NCBI GenBank assembly: GCA_017861095.1
Contig: JAGFXI010000051.1
Coordinates: 1 to 16,821, forward strand
Direction of reading: 5' to 3'
DNA length: 16,821 bases
From: Deltaproteobacteria bacterium
GTDB lineage: Bacteria > Desulfobacterota > Syntrophobacteria > BM002
The notes beneath the pieces are model-generated. The model worked only from the letters and a program-made list of their open reading frames with translations. It did not search any database and had not been told where the DNA came from. Each line of letters begins with the position of its first letter. The stretch's first letter is position 1. Position numbers and translations under genes: made by a program. Positions 1 to 6,881 of the stretch are shown here, in pieces.

Positions 1-183
1 TTTTACTCCACCAAAGAGATCGGCGGCGGCCACGGTCTCGGCCTCTCCATCTCCCAGAGCATTATGCTCAACCTGGGGGGCGACATCGAGATCCAGAGCA
101 ACGAGGGCAGGGGCACCAAGGTGATCCTCAAGATTCCCAACGTCTCTCCGGCGGAGGGGGAACCCCAATCCCCTGCGGCGTAG
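1..183 (+). CDS. Sensor histidine kinase, C-terminal end (partial)
   Basis: The reading frame is open from the first base and stops at TAG 181-183, giving the last 60 residues of a protein whose start lies outside the window. It begins with FYSTKEIGGG, followed directly by GHGLGLSIS. These are the F-box and the G2 glycine box of the HATPase_c ATP-binding domain of two-component histidine kinases. The remaining strand-rich stretch (GGDIEIQSNEGRGTKV) matches the end of that domain. A Pro/Ala-rich tail of about a dozen residues finishes the protein. In this family the domain binds ATP and phosphorylates a His in the dimerisation helix, then the phosphate passes to a response regulator. The sensed signal and partner cannot be known because the N-terminal part is missing. 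No response regulator follows it on the same strand. Confidence 0.93.
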   Translation, partial: FYSTKEIGGGHGLGLSISQSIMLNLGGDIEIQSNEGRGTKVILKIPNVSPAEGEPQSPAA

Positions 184-755
184 ATTCGCTGTCGCGGCCT
201 CCTCAACTCCGGTGGATGCAGCAAGCATCGCGGACCCTAGCCCCCATTATGCACGAATCCCCTGCTGGGACTGCGGATATGGTCGTCCTCGTCACCGAGC
301 TGAGGGCTCTGTGCTGAGCAACCCGTGGGAGCGGCTTCTCCCTCGACAGGCTCCCCTCGACGAGCTCGGGACGGGCGGGACCCTGAGCTGCGCCGAAGGG
401 CAGCCGCGACGGACTGTGCTACGGCAAGGGGGGGCTTATCCCGCCTGAGGCGGGTAAGTCGGCAAATGCGCATAGTGGCGGCAATGATAGTATCGAGTGC
501 GGATTGGTGTTGCAGCGGCGCCGCCCCGTTTTCCACAGCCGGAAGCCCGGCATTTTCGGGTCTCGAACCTTTGGCCTGGATCCCTTCGGGGGCCGATCTT
601 CCTGCCGCCAGCGAAGGGCCTCTCGATGATCAGGGGAAGGGTTTGTCGGCAACCCGTTTATCAGTCATGGTTGATTTGAGGAGCCTATGGAGCGCACCCC
701 GAATCAGAACCGGATCGACCGTGGAGATCGGCGAAACAAGAGTGAGGTGAGAACC
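184..755. other. Gene-free stretch between kinase fragment and small coiled-coil gene
   Basis: I see no convincing gene in these 572 bases. Short open frames here have no family signature and overlap one another in several frames. The stretch contains one copy of a dispersed repeat (237-499), including a GC hairpin around 435-459 with arms CCCGCC/GGCGGG. From about 600 the sequence leads into the small gene that starts at 756. An in-frame ATG at 687 has GAGGAG only three bases upstream, so the gene could start there instead. Confidence 0.6.
237..499 (+). repeat. Dispersed repeat, copy A (conserved ends, variable middle)
   Basis: The left end at 237-267 (containing CATTATGCACGA and CCTGCTG) matches 5919-5949 at 26 of 31 positions. 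The right end at 478-499 (GCGGCAATGATAGTATCGAG) matches 6011-6032 at 21 of 22. TCGGCAAA occurs upstream of the right end in both copies (459-466 here). The interiors differ in length and sequence, about 210 bases here and about 60 in copy B, but each carries a GC hairpin. The two copies lie in the same orientation, both in intergenic DNA. I do not recognise a named family. Confidence 0.7.
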
Positions 756-1007
756 ATGGAACTCCAAGAAGCATGTGTCAGCGCGCAACGGGAGATCAGC
801 GGGGTTCATGTCGAAATCTCCGAGATGATCAAGAGGCTCGATCAACTGGCAGCCAAGGGCGGAGGCAGGGATGAGGTAGTCCCGGAGATCAGAGGACTCC
901 ACTCCGCCGTTGAGGATCTCGATCGGAAGGTATCCGAGCTCGAAAGCCAACTGCCAGCTTCCTCGCGTGCCCCGAGCGAGGAAATGCCCTGGTACGAGTG
1001 GATATGA
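756..1007 (+). CDS. Small coiled-coil protein of unknown function
   Basis: This encodes 83 residues starting MELQEACVSAQ. I chose ATG 756 because GAGGTGA sits at 744-750 with good spacing. An in-frame ATG at 687 would add 23 polar, unstructured-looking residues behind a poorly spaced GAGGAG. Residues about 8-31 and 43-65 are two amphipathic heptad-like helices (EISEMIKRLDQL and LHSAVEDLDRKVSELESQL) joined by a Gly-rich turn, followed by a short Pro/Ser linker and the acidic-aromatic tail MPWYEWI. It has no signal peptide, membrane segment or Cys motif. It looks like a helical-hairpin adaptor or scaffold, but this is inferred from composition only. It appears monocistronic, being followed 44 bases later by a strong terminator. 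Confidence 0.6.
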   Translation: MELQEACVSAQREISGVHVEISEMIKRLDQLAAKGGGRDEVVPEIRGLHSAVEDLDRKVSELESQLPASSRAPSEEMPWYEWI

Positions 1008-1328
1008 GGGGCATCGACATTCTTGGGTAAACGCCTACAGTGAGAGCCAGCGAGGGCGGGGTTAAAACGTGTTCCCCGCCCTCTTTTTCTTGTTTGCTTT
1101 TCCCCGCCGCTTCCCTGGAGGGCCAGGGAGAAAGGTTGTCTCTACAGCCGGCGACGTGATATTCTCCCCCTCGTGTCGCCTTCACAAGGCGCGGAGAGAT
1201 CCGGCCTTCCTAACCCGCGGGATAGTGCAGCACGAACGCCCTGCAAGTGGGATCTCAAGCCGTGACAAAGAACCAGCTCCTCCTCGTCGCCTTCCTCCTC
1301 CTCGCTGCCCTCCTGACACTCGGTTCGG
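1008..1328. other. Gap with terminator and permease leader
   Basis: This 321-base gap holds the rho-independent terminator at 1052-1088 and a second, smaller hairpin at 1112-1129 (TCCCTGG / CCAGGGA, four-base loop). It also contains a stretch beginning with GTG 1262 that would encode a signal-peptide-like run (QLLLVAFLLLAALLTLGSG), in a different frame from the permease that follows. No clear sigma-70 promoter was found. Confidence 0.55.
1052..1088 (+). terminator. Rho-independent terminator after the coiled-coil gene
   Basis: A perfect 10-bp stem, GAGGGCGGGG (1052-1061) with CCCCGCCCTC (1074-1083), encloses a 12-base AT-rich loop. TTTTT (1084-1088) follows immediately, and CTTGTTT continues the T-rich run. 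It lies 44 bases after the stop codon at 1007, on the same strand. Confidence 0.9.
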
Positions 1329-2672
1329 GTGAGGGTGTGGCAACCGCAGCCGCCGACACCGCAAAGCCTCGCTCTTTGCCCGCTCCTTACGCCACGCTTC
1401 TGGCATCACCACTACGGCAAGGTCTCGGCCTTCTGGGCCCTTGTTTTCGCCGTTCCCTTCGTCTACGTGTTTCACCACGAGGCGGTTGTAGAAATCCTCC
1501 GCGTGTACATCCGCGAGTACATTCCCTTCATCGTCGTCCTCTGGGCTCTCTTCACCACTGCCGGCGGAATTGTGGTGACCGGCTCACTCCAGGGGACGCC
1601 GGCGGTCAACACGGTGTTGCTTTTGATCGGAACGGTGCTGGCCTCCTGGGTGGGCACCACCGGCGCCTCCATGGTAATGATCCGGCCCGTCCTGAGGGCC
1701 AACAAGCACAGGGTCAGGAAGGCCCATGTGATATGCTTCTTCATCTTTCTCGTCGCCAATATCGGCGGCGGGCTCACACCCCTGGGAGATCCGCCTCTTT
1801 TCCTCGGGTTCCTCCACCAGGTTCCCTTCTTCTGGGTCACCGGTGCGATTTTCCCCCACGTGCTCCTGAGCTCATGCGTGCTCCTGGCGCTTTTTTACGC
1901 AGTGGATACATTTTTCTACAGGAAAGAAGAGAAGCGGCATGCCCTTCCGGAGGCGGCGCCTGGGGAGAGCGCCCTCAGGATCGAAGGGCTCTACAATCTC
2001 CTGTTCCTAGCGGGGGTGATGGGGTTGGTCCTCATGAGCGCATACTGGAAGGCGAGTGCCTTTGATATCTTGGGAATCGAGGTCCCTTATCAGAATCTCG
2101 CCAGGGATGTTGGGAATCTCGCCATGGGGGGGCTTTCCCTTGCCGTGACGCCCTCGAGGCTCCGGAAGGCCAACGAGTTCGGCTGGGCTCCTATTCTGGA
2201 AGTGGCAAAGCTGTTTGCCTGTATCTTCATGTGCATCATCCCGGCGGTGGCAATCCTGCAGGCAGGGAAAGAAGGTGCTCTCGCGCCCCTCCTTGCCTAT
2301 ATCACGGGCCCGGGCCATTACTTCTGGGCCTCGGGGACTCTCTCCTCCTTTCTCGACAATGCCCCCACCTACCTCACCTTTTTCAACATGGCATTGGGTC
2401 AGTTGGGAATGACGGAGAGCATGGTACCTCTGGCATGCGCCATGGGGGCTTTGTCGGCCAATCCGGAATTCGTGGGCCTACTGAAAGGGGTTTCGGCAGG
2501 CTCGGTGTTCATGGGGGCGAACACCTATATTGGCAACGCTCCCAACTTCATGGTCAAGTCCATCGCCGAGGAGGCCGGGGTGCGGATGCCCAGCTTCTTC
2601 GGTTATATGTTCAAGTACTCCATCCCGATTCTCATCCCCATCTTCATCCTCGTGACGCTGCTCCTCTTTTGA
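1329..2672 (+). CDS. CitMHS/NhaD-type sodium:proton antiporter or citrate transporter, N-terminus disturbed
   Basis: This is a highly hydrophobic protein of up to 447 residues with about ten or more membrane segments. The region FWHHHYGKVSAFWAL near residue 24, the stretch GTTGASMVMIRP, the motif ANIGGGLTPLGDPPLFLGF, and the late LDNAPTYLTFF and GANTYIGNAPNFMVKS are hallmarks of the ion-transporter superfamily branch annotated as putative citrate transport or sodium:proton antiporter. The two Asn/Pro-containing re-entrant motifs fit substrate and ion binding in the membrane. The GTG at 1329 is simply the first possible start in this frame, and residues 1-12 (RVWQPQPPTPQ) do not look natural. 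From memory, relatives begin with a signal-like helix and a first segment before the SIALFPLL-like sequence. Here a signal-like helix is present at about 1262-1320 in another frame, so the gene may carry a small deletion or frameshift near 1330-1365. Substrate is not determinable; Na+/H+ exchange is likelier than citrate uptake. Confidence 0.85.
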   Translation: MRVWQPQPPTPQSLALCPLLTPRFWHHHYGKVSAFWALVFAVPFVYVFHHEAVVEILRVYIREYIPFIVVLWALFTTAGGIVVTGSLQGTPAVNTVLLLIGTVLASWVGTTGASMVMIRPVLRANKHRVRKAHVICFFIFLVANIGGGLTPLGDPPLFLGFLHQVPFFWVTGAIFPHVLLSSCVLLALFYAVDTFFYRKEEKRHALPEAAPGESALRIEGLYNLLFLAGVMGLVLMSAYWKASAFDILGIEVPYQNLARDVGNLAMGGLSLAVTPSRLRKANEFGWAPILEVAKLFACIFMCIIPAVAILQAGKEGALAPLLAYITGPGHYFWASGTLSSFLDNAPTYLTFFNMALGQLGMTESMVPLACAMGALSANPEFVGLLKGVSAGSVFMGANTYIGNAPNFMVKSIAEEAGVRMPSFFGYMFKYSIPILIPIFILVTLLLF

Positions 2673-2713
2673 GCGATACACGGCAAGGTTTTGACCATAC
2701 CCATGGTTCGGCC

Positions 2714-3118
2714 CTACCCGAGGCCTGCGAGCTCCTCGAATTGCTCCCGGGTAATGAAGGAGGTTTGCCTGCCCTCGCCGAAGATGAGGGAGGATTCCGT
2801 TTCCGGCGTGAACATCTTCCCCGCCTGAATCAGCGGGTCCTCGAGCCAGAGAAAGTAGTCGCCGAAGAAGGAGAGGACGAGGTCCACCGTTTCGGCATCT
2901 TCCAGGATGTCGACGAAGGCGACATTGGTTACCAAACTCCGACCTCTCAGGTGTTTCCGTGCTTGGGCGTCGGCGTAGATCTCGAAGGTGGTGCTGCGAA
3001 GCTTGAGCCTCCGATGCGAGGGATCGACGAGGTACGCATGATCGACCTCATAGAGTCCCTCGGGCAGGTCGGCTATGGTCGCCGGTCCTCGACGACGAGA
3101 ATCCTCGCTCACAGACAT
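2714..3118 (-). CDS. Conserved-looking protein of unknown function
   Basis: This encodes 134 residues starting ATG 3118, with AAGAGGG just upstream on the minus strand. I do not recognise a family. The protein is soluble and mixed alpha/beta with no Cys. It has an early DLPEGLYEVDHAYLVDP stretch, a strand-rich middle (RLKLRSTTFEIYADA), then FVDILEDAETVDLVLSFFGDYFLWLEDPL and a C-terminal REQFEELAGLG helix. It is convergent with the permease (41 bases between stop codons) and lies downstream of the inositol-phosphatase-family gene on the same strand. A 256-base gap full of hairpins separates the two, so co-transcription is uncertain. Confidence 0.65.
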   Translation of the reverse strand: MSVSEDSRRRGPATIADLPEGLYEVDHAYLVDPSHRRLKLRSTTFEIYADAQARKHLRGRSLVTNVAFVDILEDAETVDLVLSFFGDYFLWLEDPLIQAGKMFTPETESSLIFGEGRQTSFITREQFEELAGLG

Positions 3119-3154
3119 ACCCTCTTGTTCTATCCCCCTTGGTCTTTCCTAAAC

Positions 3155-3302
3155 CCTCCACCTCTGGTGGAGGACCCAGAGAAGTTCGACCGAGCCAGCA
3201 ATATCTCTTTTCCCCTCCCGTGGTGGGAGGGGAAAAAGGGGAGGGGGATTCGATCGGTCGGTGTCACCCCCCACCTCGCCTCCCCCCGTCACAGGGGGGA
3301 GG
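3155..3302. repeat. Cluster of three GC-rich hairpins (dispersed intergenic palindromes)
   Basis: Three near-perfect palindromes lie in 148 bases. The first is CCTCCACC/GGTGGAGG (3155-3173, 3-base loop). The second has a 12-bp stem, TTTTCCCCTCCC/GGGAGGGGAAAA (3208-3236, 5-base loop). The third is CCTCCCCCC/GGGGGGAGG (3279-3302, 6-base loop). The second is followed by a further purine run, AGGGGAGGGGG. The pattern resembles the CCCTCCC...GGGAGGG palindromic units scattered between genes in many bacterial genomes. They lack the T-tract of a normal terminator, but could stop or stabilise transcripts on the minus strand between the two flanking genes. Confidence 0.75.
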
Positions 3303-3374
3303 ACCTGTTGTGCTCATGCGGAGACGCCCCCTTGGAGGCGGCTTCCTGATGCCATCCGCTCTGCGAGTTGAGCA

Positions 3375-4187
3375 TCAAAGAGCTCGAGTGGAGACGTTGC
3401 CGCCGAAGACCTCGCGGATCACGCCGAGGAGAAACTGGTGGACGGCGGGCGTGCCGGCAACCACATCGCCCACCCAGATGTGCTCGGCGCCGCCGCTGAA
3501 GTCCGAGATGGTGCCGCCGGCCTCCGTAACGAGGAGATGGCCAGCGGCGATATCCCACGGCTTGAGGCCCACCTCCCAGAAGCCGTCGCACCGGCCGCAG
3601 GCCACGTAAGCGAGATCGAGGGCAGCGGACCCGCTCCGGCGAAGATCGTGGATTTGGCCGAAGACACGGGTGAACACCTCGAGGTACCTGAGAAGGATCG
3701 CCTTGCGCCGCCAGGGGAAGGCGGTGGCCACCAGGGCCTCTTCCGTGCGGGTCCGGCCGGACACGGTAAAGGGCTTGCCGTTGAGGGAAGCGCCCATGCC
3801 CTTTTCGGCAAGGAAGAGCTCGTCCCGCGAGGGATCGTAGATGGCTCCGAGTTCTACGCTCCCCTGGTGCTCCAGGGCGAGGCTCACTGCGAAGGCCGGA
3901 AAGCCGTGGATGAAGTTGGTCGTGCCGTCGAGGGGATCGAGAATCCAGCGCGTGGTATTCTGCCGCGGCCGCTCGGCCCCTTCTTCCGCGAGGATGTCAT
4001 GATCCGGATGCCGACTGCGGATCAACCGGATGAGCGCTTCCTGGACGGCGAAATCCGCTTCGGTCACGTAATCGGAGCGGCCCTTGGTGTGCACCTGGAG
4101 GTTCTCGAGCTTGTGGTGATAATCCAAAAGAATGGCCCCGCCTTCCTTAACGCAGGCGATGGCGGTCTCGCGGATACGGGATGCCAT
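3375..4187 (-). CDS. suhB: Inositol monophosphatase family protein (SuhB-like)
   Basis: This 270-residue protein matches the usual length for the FIG/inositol monophosphatase family. Metal-binding motifs are complete: AEE at 67-69, DPLDGTTNFIHG at 84-95 (Asp84, Asp87) and PWDIAAG at 210-216 (Asp212), followed by LLVTEAGG. Enzymes of this family hydrolyse small phosphate monoesters such as inositol 1-phosphate using Mg2+. SuhB itself also acts in rRNA antitermination, while other members dephosphorylate 3'-phosphoadenosine or fructose bisphosphate, so the substrate is not fixed by the sequence. ATG 4187 is preceded by a GAGGT-like site. The gene is divergent from the DUF1178 gene. The C-terminal residues (FGGNVSTRAL) extend slightly past the conserved core. 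Confidence 0.93.
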   Translation of the reverse strand: MASRIRETAIACVKEGGAILLDYHHKLENLQVHTKGRSDYVTEADFAVQEALIRLIRSRHPDHDILAEEGAERPRQNTTRWILDPLDGTTNFIHGFPAFAVSLALEHQGSVELGAIYDPSRDELFLAEKGMGASLNGKPFTVSGRTRTEEALVATAFPWRRKAILLRYLEVFTRVFGQIHDLRRSGSAALDLAYVACGRCDGFWEVGLKPWDIAAGHLLVTEAGGTISDFSGGAEHIWVGDVVAGTPAVHQFLLGVIREVFGGNVSTRAL

Positions 4188-4259
4188 GGGGGTACCTCAC
4201 AGTTGCACTCAACCCTGATGGGGGACCAGATCCCCGACGATGGTCGAGGCTGCTCGTGA

Positions 4260-4289
4260 TTGCTCTCAGCCGGTGACCCATGCTACAAT
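4260..4289 (+). promoter_or_regulatory. Candidate sigma-70 promoter for the DUF1178-peptidase pair
   Basis: TTGCTC (4260-4265) and TACAAT (4284-4289) are separated by 18 bases. A TG at 4281-4282 forms an extended -10 (TGCTACAAT). The site lies about 60 bases before the ATG at 4349, in the divergent gap with the phosphatase gene. Confidence 0.5.
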
Positions 4290-4348
4290 TCTATTCACCC
4301 AGGATGCGTGAGGATGTCCCATAACGGCCGGGAGCGACGGGACCTGCA

Positions 4349-4753
4349 ATGATAGTCTTTGATCTCCGGTGCGTCAAGGACCACCGATTCGAAGGATGGT
4401 TTGCAAGTAACGAGGAGTTTGAGCGCCAGCTCGCCAGGGGGCAGGTCTCCTGTCCCTATTGCGACGACACCCGGATCGAGAAGGCACTATCTCCGGTAGC
4501 CATCAAGAAGAGTTCGTCCTCGCCCTCGAATCGTGAAGCGGCCCTGCAGGCCTGGGCGCAGCTCTGCCGCTACGTCCAGAATAATTTCGAGGACGTGGGG
4601 CATAACTTTGCCAAAGAGGCCCTGAAGATCCACTGCGGTCTGGCGGAGGAGCGTCAGATCCGGGGAGTGACCACGGGAGCGGAGGAGGAGATCCTTAAAG
4701 AAGAGGGTGTCCCCTTCGCGAAGATCCCCATGCCGCAACAGCTGGATAACTGA
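4349..4753 (+). CDS. DUF1178 family protein
   Basis: This encodes 134 residues. The N-terminus MIVFDLRCVKDHRFEGWFASNEEFE, followed by GQVSCPYCD, is the signature of DUF1178, including the GWF motif. Cys8, His12, Cys35 and Cys38 could form a small zinc-ribbon-like site, as in other zinc-knuckle proteins. Residues 48-58 are a Ser/Asn-rich linker and the rest is helical (AQLCRYVQNNFEDVGHNFAKEALKIHCG), ending with GVPFAKIPMPQQLDN. The length is typical for the family. Its biochemical function is not established. It is first in a two-gene unit with the M28-type peptidase and probably uses the promoter at 4260-4289. Confidence 0.93.
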   Translation: MIVFDLRCVKDHRFEGWFASNEEFERQLARGQVSCPYCDDTRIEKALSPVAIKKSSSSPSNREAALQAWAQLCRYVQNNFEDVGHNFAKEALKIHCGLAEERQIRGVTTGAEEEILKEEGVPFAKIPMPQQLDN

Positions 4754-4782
4754 ATCCGTTGCTCTCTTCCCTTTTCGCCTCC

Positions 4783-5922
4783 ATGGAATTCCCTCACTGT
4801 CGCCGTGCCCTTGAGTACGCCGTGAACCTAGCCTTCCCCCGCCGGGTGGGAAGTGCTGGAGAGGAGCAGGCGAGGAGGTGTCTCCTCCACATTCTGGAGA
4901 GGGGGAGCCTTTCTCCCTGGACCGAGCCGGTCCCCCTCACCGGCCGCGGCGAACTCCTGTCGCGCCTGATCCCCTGGGCCTCCGTCGCCCTCTTTTCGCT
5001 CTCCTGGGCGGTGCGTGGCCTGTGGCCGCAAGGGGCACTCACGATAGCTCTCCTTCCCGTCCTGTTCTCGCTTCTCAGAAGAAGGGTATGGCTCGAGTTC
5101 GGCCTTCGGTTTCCGCCGCAGCTCCAGCCAGGTGCCACTGGCACGAGCAACATCCTGGCGGAGGTACGGGGCGGGGAACCCGGAGCGGAGCATCAGGTCG
5201 TGTGGCTGCTCGCCCACCATGACACGAAGAGTTACCCCTTGCCGATGTCGGTCCGAATGTTGGCGGCCATGGCCCTCCCTCTCATAGGTCTTATCGTGGC
5301 TGCGGCCGCTTTGGCAGGCTGGGGTACAAGCAGCTACGCCTGGTGTGTTGCCGCCGCAGTCGTAGCCGCGCTTCTACTCAGCGGGGGGAGCGGCAATGCG
5401 TCGCCCGGAGCGCTCGACAATGCCGCCGCCCTCGGAGTGCTCCTCGATCTCGCCTGTCACTATCGCCGCAACCCGCCCCGGACTCTCGTGCTCCGGTGGG
5501 TGTTCACCGGGGCCGAGGAGATGGGGCTACTCGGGGCCTTCGCCCTCCGGCACGCCCGCGGCGAGGAACTCCGCCGCGGGACCCACCTCTTCGTCAACCT
5601 GGACGGTGTGGGCTCCGCGGGGAGCCTCCGGGTCTTCGGGCCGAGAGAGGGCTGGCTCACGAGGGCGTTCCTGGAGGCGAGCCGGAAGGAGAGAATACCC
5701 CTCTGCTGGAGTCGGCTGCCTCCCACGATGATGATGGATCACGAGGTCCTGGCATCGGCCGGTTTCCCCTCGGTGAGCCTTGGCTGTGTAGCCAGGGAGC
5801 TCCGTCATCTCCACAGCCGGAGGGATCATCCCGGCCTCATTCAAGTGGAGTCCCTCCGGGAGACTGCTCGGCTCCTCCGGCATGTCATCGACGCCGTCGA
5901 TGCCGGCGAGGGGAAGATCTAG
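4783..5922 (+). CDS. Membrane-anchored M28 family metallopeptidase
   Basis: This encodes 379 residues from ATG 4783. An in-frame TTG at 4759, 5 bases after the previous stop, would add 8 residues; neither start has a clear ribosome site, so translational coupling is likely. The M28 dizinc aminopeptidase motifs appear in order: AHHD (144-147), ALDNAAALG (210-218, Asp212), TGAEEMGLLG (242-251, Glu245 and Glu246), NLDGVG (272-277, Asp274) and HLHS (342-345). The expected zinc ligands and catalytic Glu are therefore present. Unlike the soluble enzymes, it has hydrophobic segments at about 65-100 and again inside the catalytic domain at about 160-205, between the first His-Asp and DNA motifs. It probably sits in the inner membrane. 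The substrate is unknown. Its stop codon is also the first part of dispersed repeat copy B. Confidence 0.88.
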   Translation: MEFPHCRRALEYAVNLAFPRRVGSAGEEQARRCLLHILERGSLSPWTEPVPLTGRGELLSRLIPWASVALFSLSWAVRGLWPQGALTIALLPVLFSLLRRRVWLEFGLRFPPQLQPGATGTSNILAEVRGGEPGAEHQVVWLLAHHDTKSYPLPMSVRMLAAMALPLIGLIVAAAALAGWGTSSYAWCVAAAVVAALLLSGGSGNASPGALDNAAALGVLLDLACHYRRNPPRTLVLRWVFTGAEEMGLLGAFALRHARGEELRRGTHLFVNLDGVGSAGSLRVFGPREGWLTRAFLEASRKERIPLCWSRLPPTMMMDHEVLASAGFPSVSLGCVARELRHLHSRRDHPGLIQVESLRETARLLRHVIDAVDAGEGKI

Positions 5923-6032
5923 TCCACATTATGCACGAGCCGCCTGCTGCCGCGGAGTGGGCTACAGCAGGGAGGTCTATTCGGCAAAGGCGTCACGCCA
6001 AGGCGTGATCGCGGCATTGATAGTATCGAGTG
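5919..6032 (+). repeat. Dispersed repeat, copy B
   Basis: This is a shorter copy of the element at 237-499. The left end 5919-5949 matches at 26 of 31 positions and the right end 6011-6032 at 21 of 22. The interior holds a different hairpin, TCACGCC/GGCGTGA (5993-6008, two-base loop). The repeat starts inside the last codons of the peptidase gene, so it supplies that gene's TAG stop (5920-5922). Confidence 0.7.
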
Positions 6033-6135
6033 AGGCCCGGCCTTTAGGGGAGGGGCATACAAAGTCCGGGAAGCCTCCCTTTCAGCAAAGGAAGGTAGTG
6101 GCTCCGGATACGCTTTGCCTCGTAGACCTCCCTGC
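5967..6135. repeat. 169-bp element with imperfect terminal inverted repeats
   Basis: The left arm 5967-5993 and the reverse complement of the right arm 6110-6135 agree at 23 of 26 aligned positions. They share GCAGGGAGGTCTA (13 of 13), then GGCAAAG and CGT, with one extra base on the left. The right part (6082-6127) recurs in inverted orientation at 12704-12749. The element partly overlaps dispersed repeat copy B and encodes nothing. The layout is like a MITE or a repeat assembled from several units, but I see no target-site duplication and no transposase in the window. Confidence 0.6.
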
Positions 6136-6168
6136 CTCTGGCACCGCCCCGGGTAGGAGAACTTCCTC

Positions 6169-6198
6169 TTGATTTTTCACGATCTTCTGTGGTATCAG
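6169..6198 (+). promoter_or_regulatory. Candidate promoter upstream of the HNH gene
   Basis: TTGATT (6169-6174) and TATCAG (6193-6198) are spaced by 18 bases, and TG at 6190-6191 makes an extended -10. The site is about 95 bases before the HNH start, just outside the repeat cluster. Both hexamers match the consensus at only four of six positions. Confidence 0.4.
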
Positions 6199-6293
6199 GC
6201 GAGACCATGACCTGTTCGGCCAGCTCAATGCCGGGACCGAGGCACCGAGGCAAGAACCACAGGCGATACTCCGCCTCTTGGGTGGAATGATCC

Positions 6294-6833
6294 ATGGAAA
6301 GGGTGCTCCTGCTCAATGCCACGTATGAACCGTTGCGGGTCATTTCCTGGCAGAGAGCGGTCACGCTCCTCACCCTCGGCAAGGTGGAAGTGCTCGAAAC
6401 ATACAACCGGGTGGTGAGATCGGTCACCCTCGCCGTTCGTCTGCCCTCGGTAGTCAGGCTCCTCACTCTCGTCCGTTTTCGCGAGCAGACCGTCCGTTTC
6501 TCGCGGCAGAACATCTACCTCCGGGATCGCTGCCAGTGCCAGTACTGCGGGAAGGTCATGGACGTGGACGATCTCACCTACGACCACGTGGTGCCGAGAT
6601 CCCTCGGCGGGTCTACAGCCTGGGAGAACATCGTGACCTGCTGTCTTCCCTGCAACAAGCGTAAAGGCGGACGAACGCCGCAGCAGGCGAGGATGCACCT
6701 GATTCGGAGGCCGAGAAAGCCGACCTGGCACCCCATGCTGATGATCACCCTGACCATTCCCACAACCCCGGATAGCTGGAGGGACTACCTCTTCTGGCAC
6801 GCCGAGGTCCGTGAATCCGGCGGCCGGGCGTGA
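6294..6833 (+). CDS. HNH endonuclease family protein
   Basis: This encodes 179 residues from ATG 6294. The N-terminal 70 residues (RVLLLNATYEPLRVISWQRAV, GKVEVLETY) are the conserved lead of the widespread stand-alone bacterial HNH family. The nuclease core follows: CQYC (82-85), DHVVPRSLGG (97-106, catalytic His98), the central WENIVTCCLPCNKRKGG (110-126), with Asn112 and the second zinc knuckle C117/C120. The metal-binding and structural residues are intact. The C-terminus ends with a hydrophobic-aromatic segment (DYLFWHAEV). These proteins nick or cut DNA in vitro in some cases, but their cellular role is largely unknown. It is not next to a restriction methylase, phage or intron. A 48-base gap with a GC hairpin links it to the amidohydrolase gene. 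Confidence 0.93.
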   Translation: MERVLLLNATYEPLRVISWQRAVTLLTLGKVEVLETYNRVVRSVTLAVRLPSVVRLLTLVRFREQTVRFSRQNIYLRDRCQCQYCGKVMDVDDLTYDHVVPRSLGGSTAWENIVTCCLPCNKRKGGRTPQQARMHLIRRPRKPTWHPMLMITLTIPTTPDSWRDYLFWHAEVRESGGRA

Positions 6834-6834
6834 T

Positions 6835-6851
6835 GCGCCGCCCGGCGGCGC
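6835..6851 (+). other. GC hairpin directly after the HNH stop codon
   Basis: GCGCCGC (6835-6841) and GCGGCGC (6845-6851) form a perfect 7-bp stem with a three-base loop, beginning two bases after the stop codon. There is no T-run after it. It could be a weak terminator, pause or mRNA-end stabiliser between the HNH and amidohydrolase genes. Confidence 0.5.
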
Positions 6852-6881
6852 TCTGGTGCACTCTGCCGACTGCGGCATTCG

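Noticed and set aside
3155..3302. Hairpin array as a CRISPR array
   Set aside because: The units differ from each other in sequence and spacing; there are no identical direct repeats or spacers and no cas genes.
2231..3349. 372-codon plus-strand frame overlapping the permease end and the minus-strand unknown gene
   Set aside because: It runs in a shadow frame of the permease and antisense to the gene at 2714-3118, with no recognisable motif.
4221..4235. GGGGA-CCAGA-TCCCC palindrome in the divergent gap, as an operator
   Set aside because: Only a 5-bp stem, no second copy, and it does not overlap the promoter candidate; chance is sufficient explanation.
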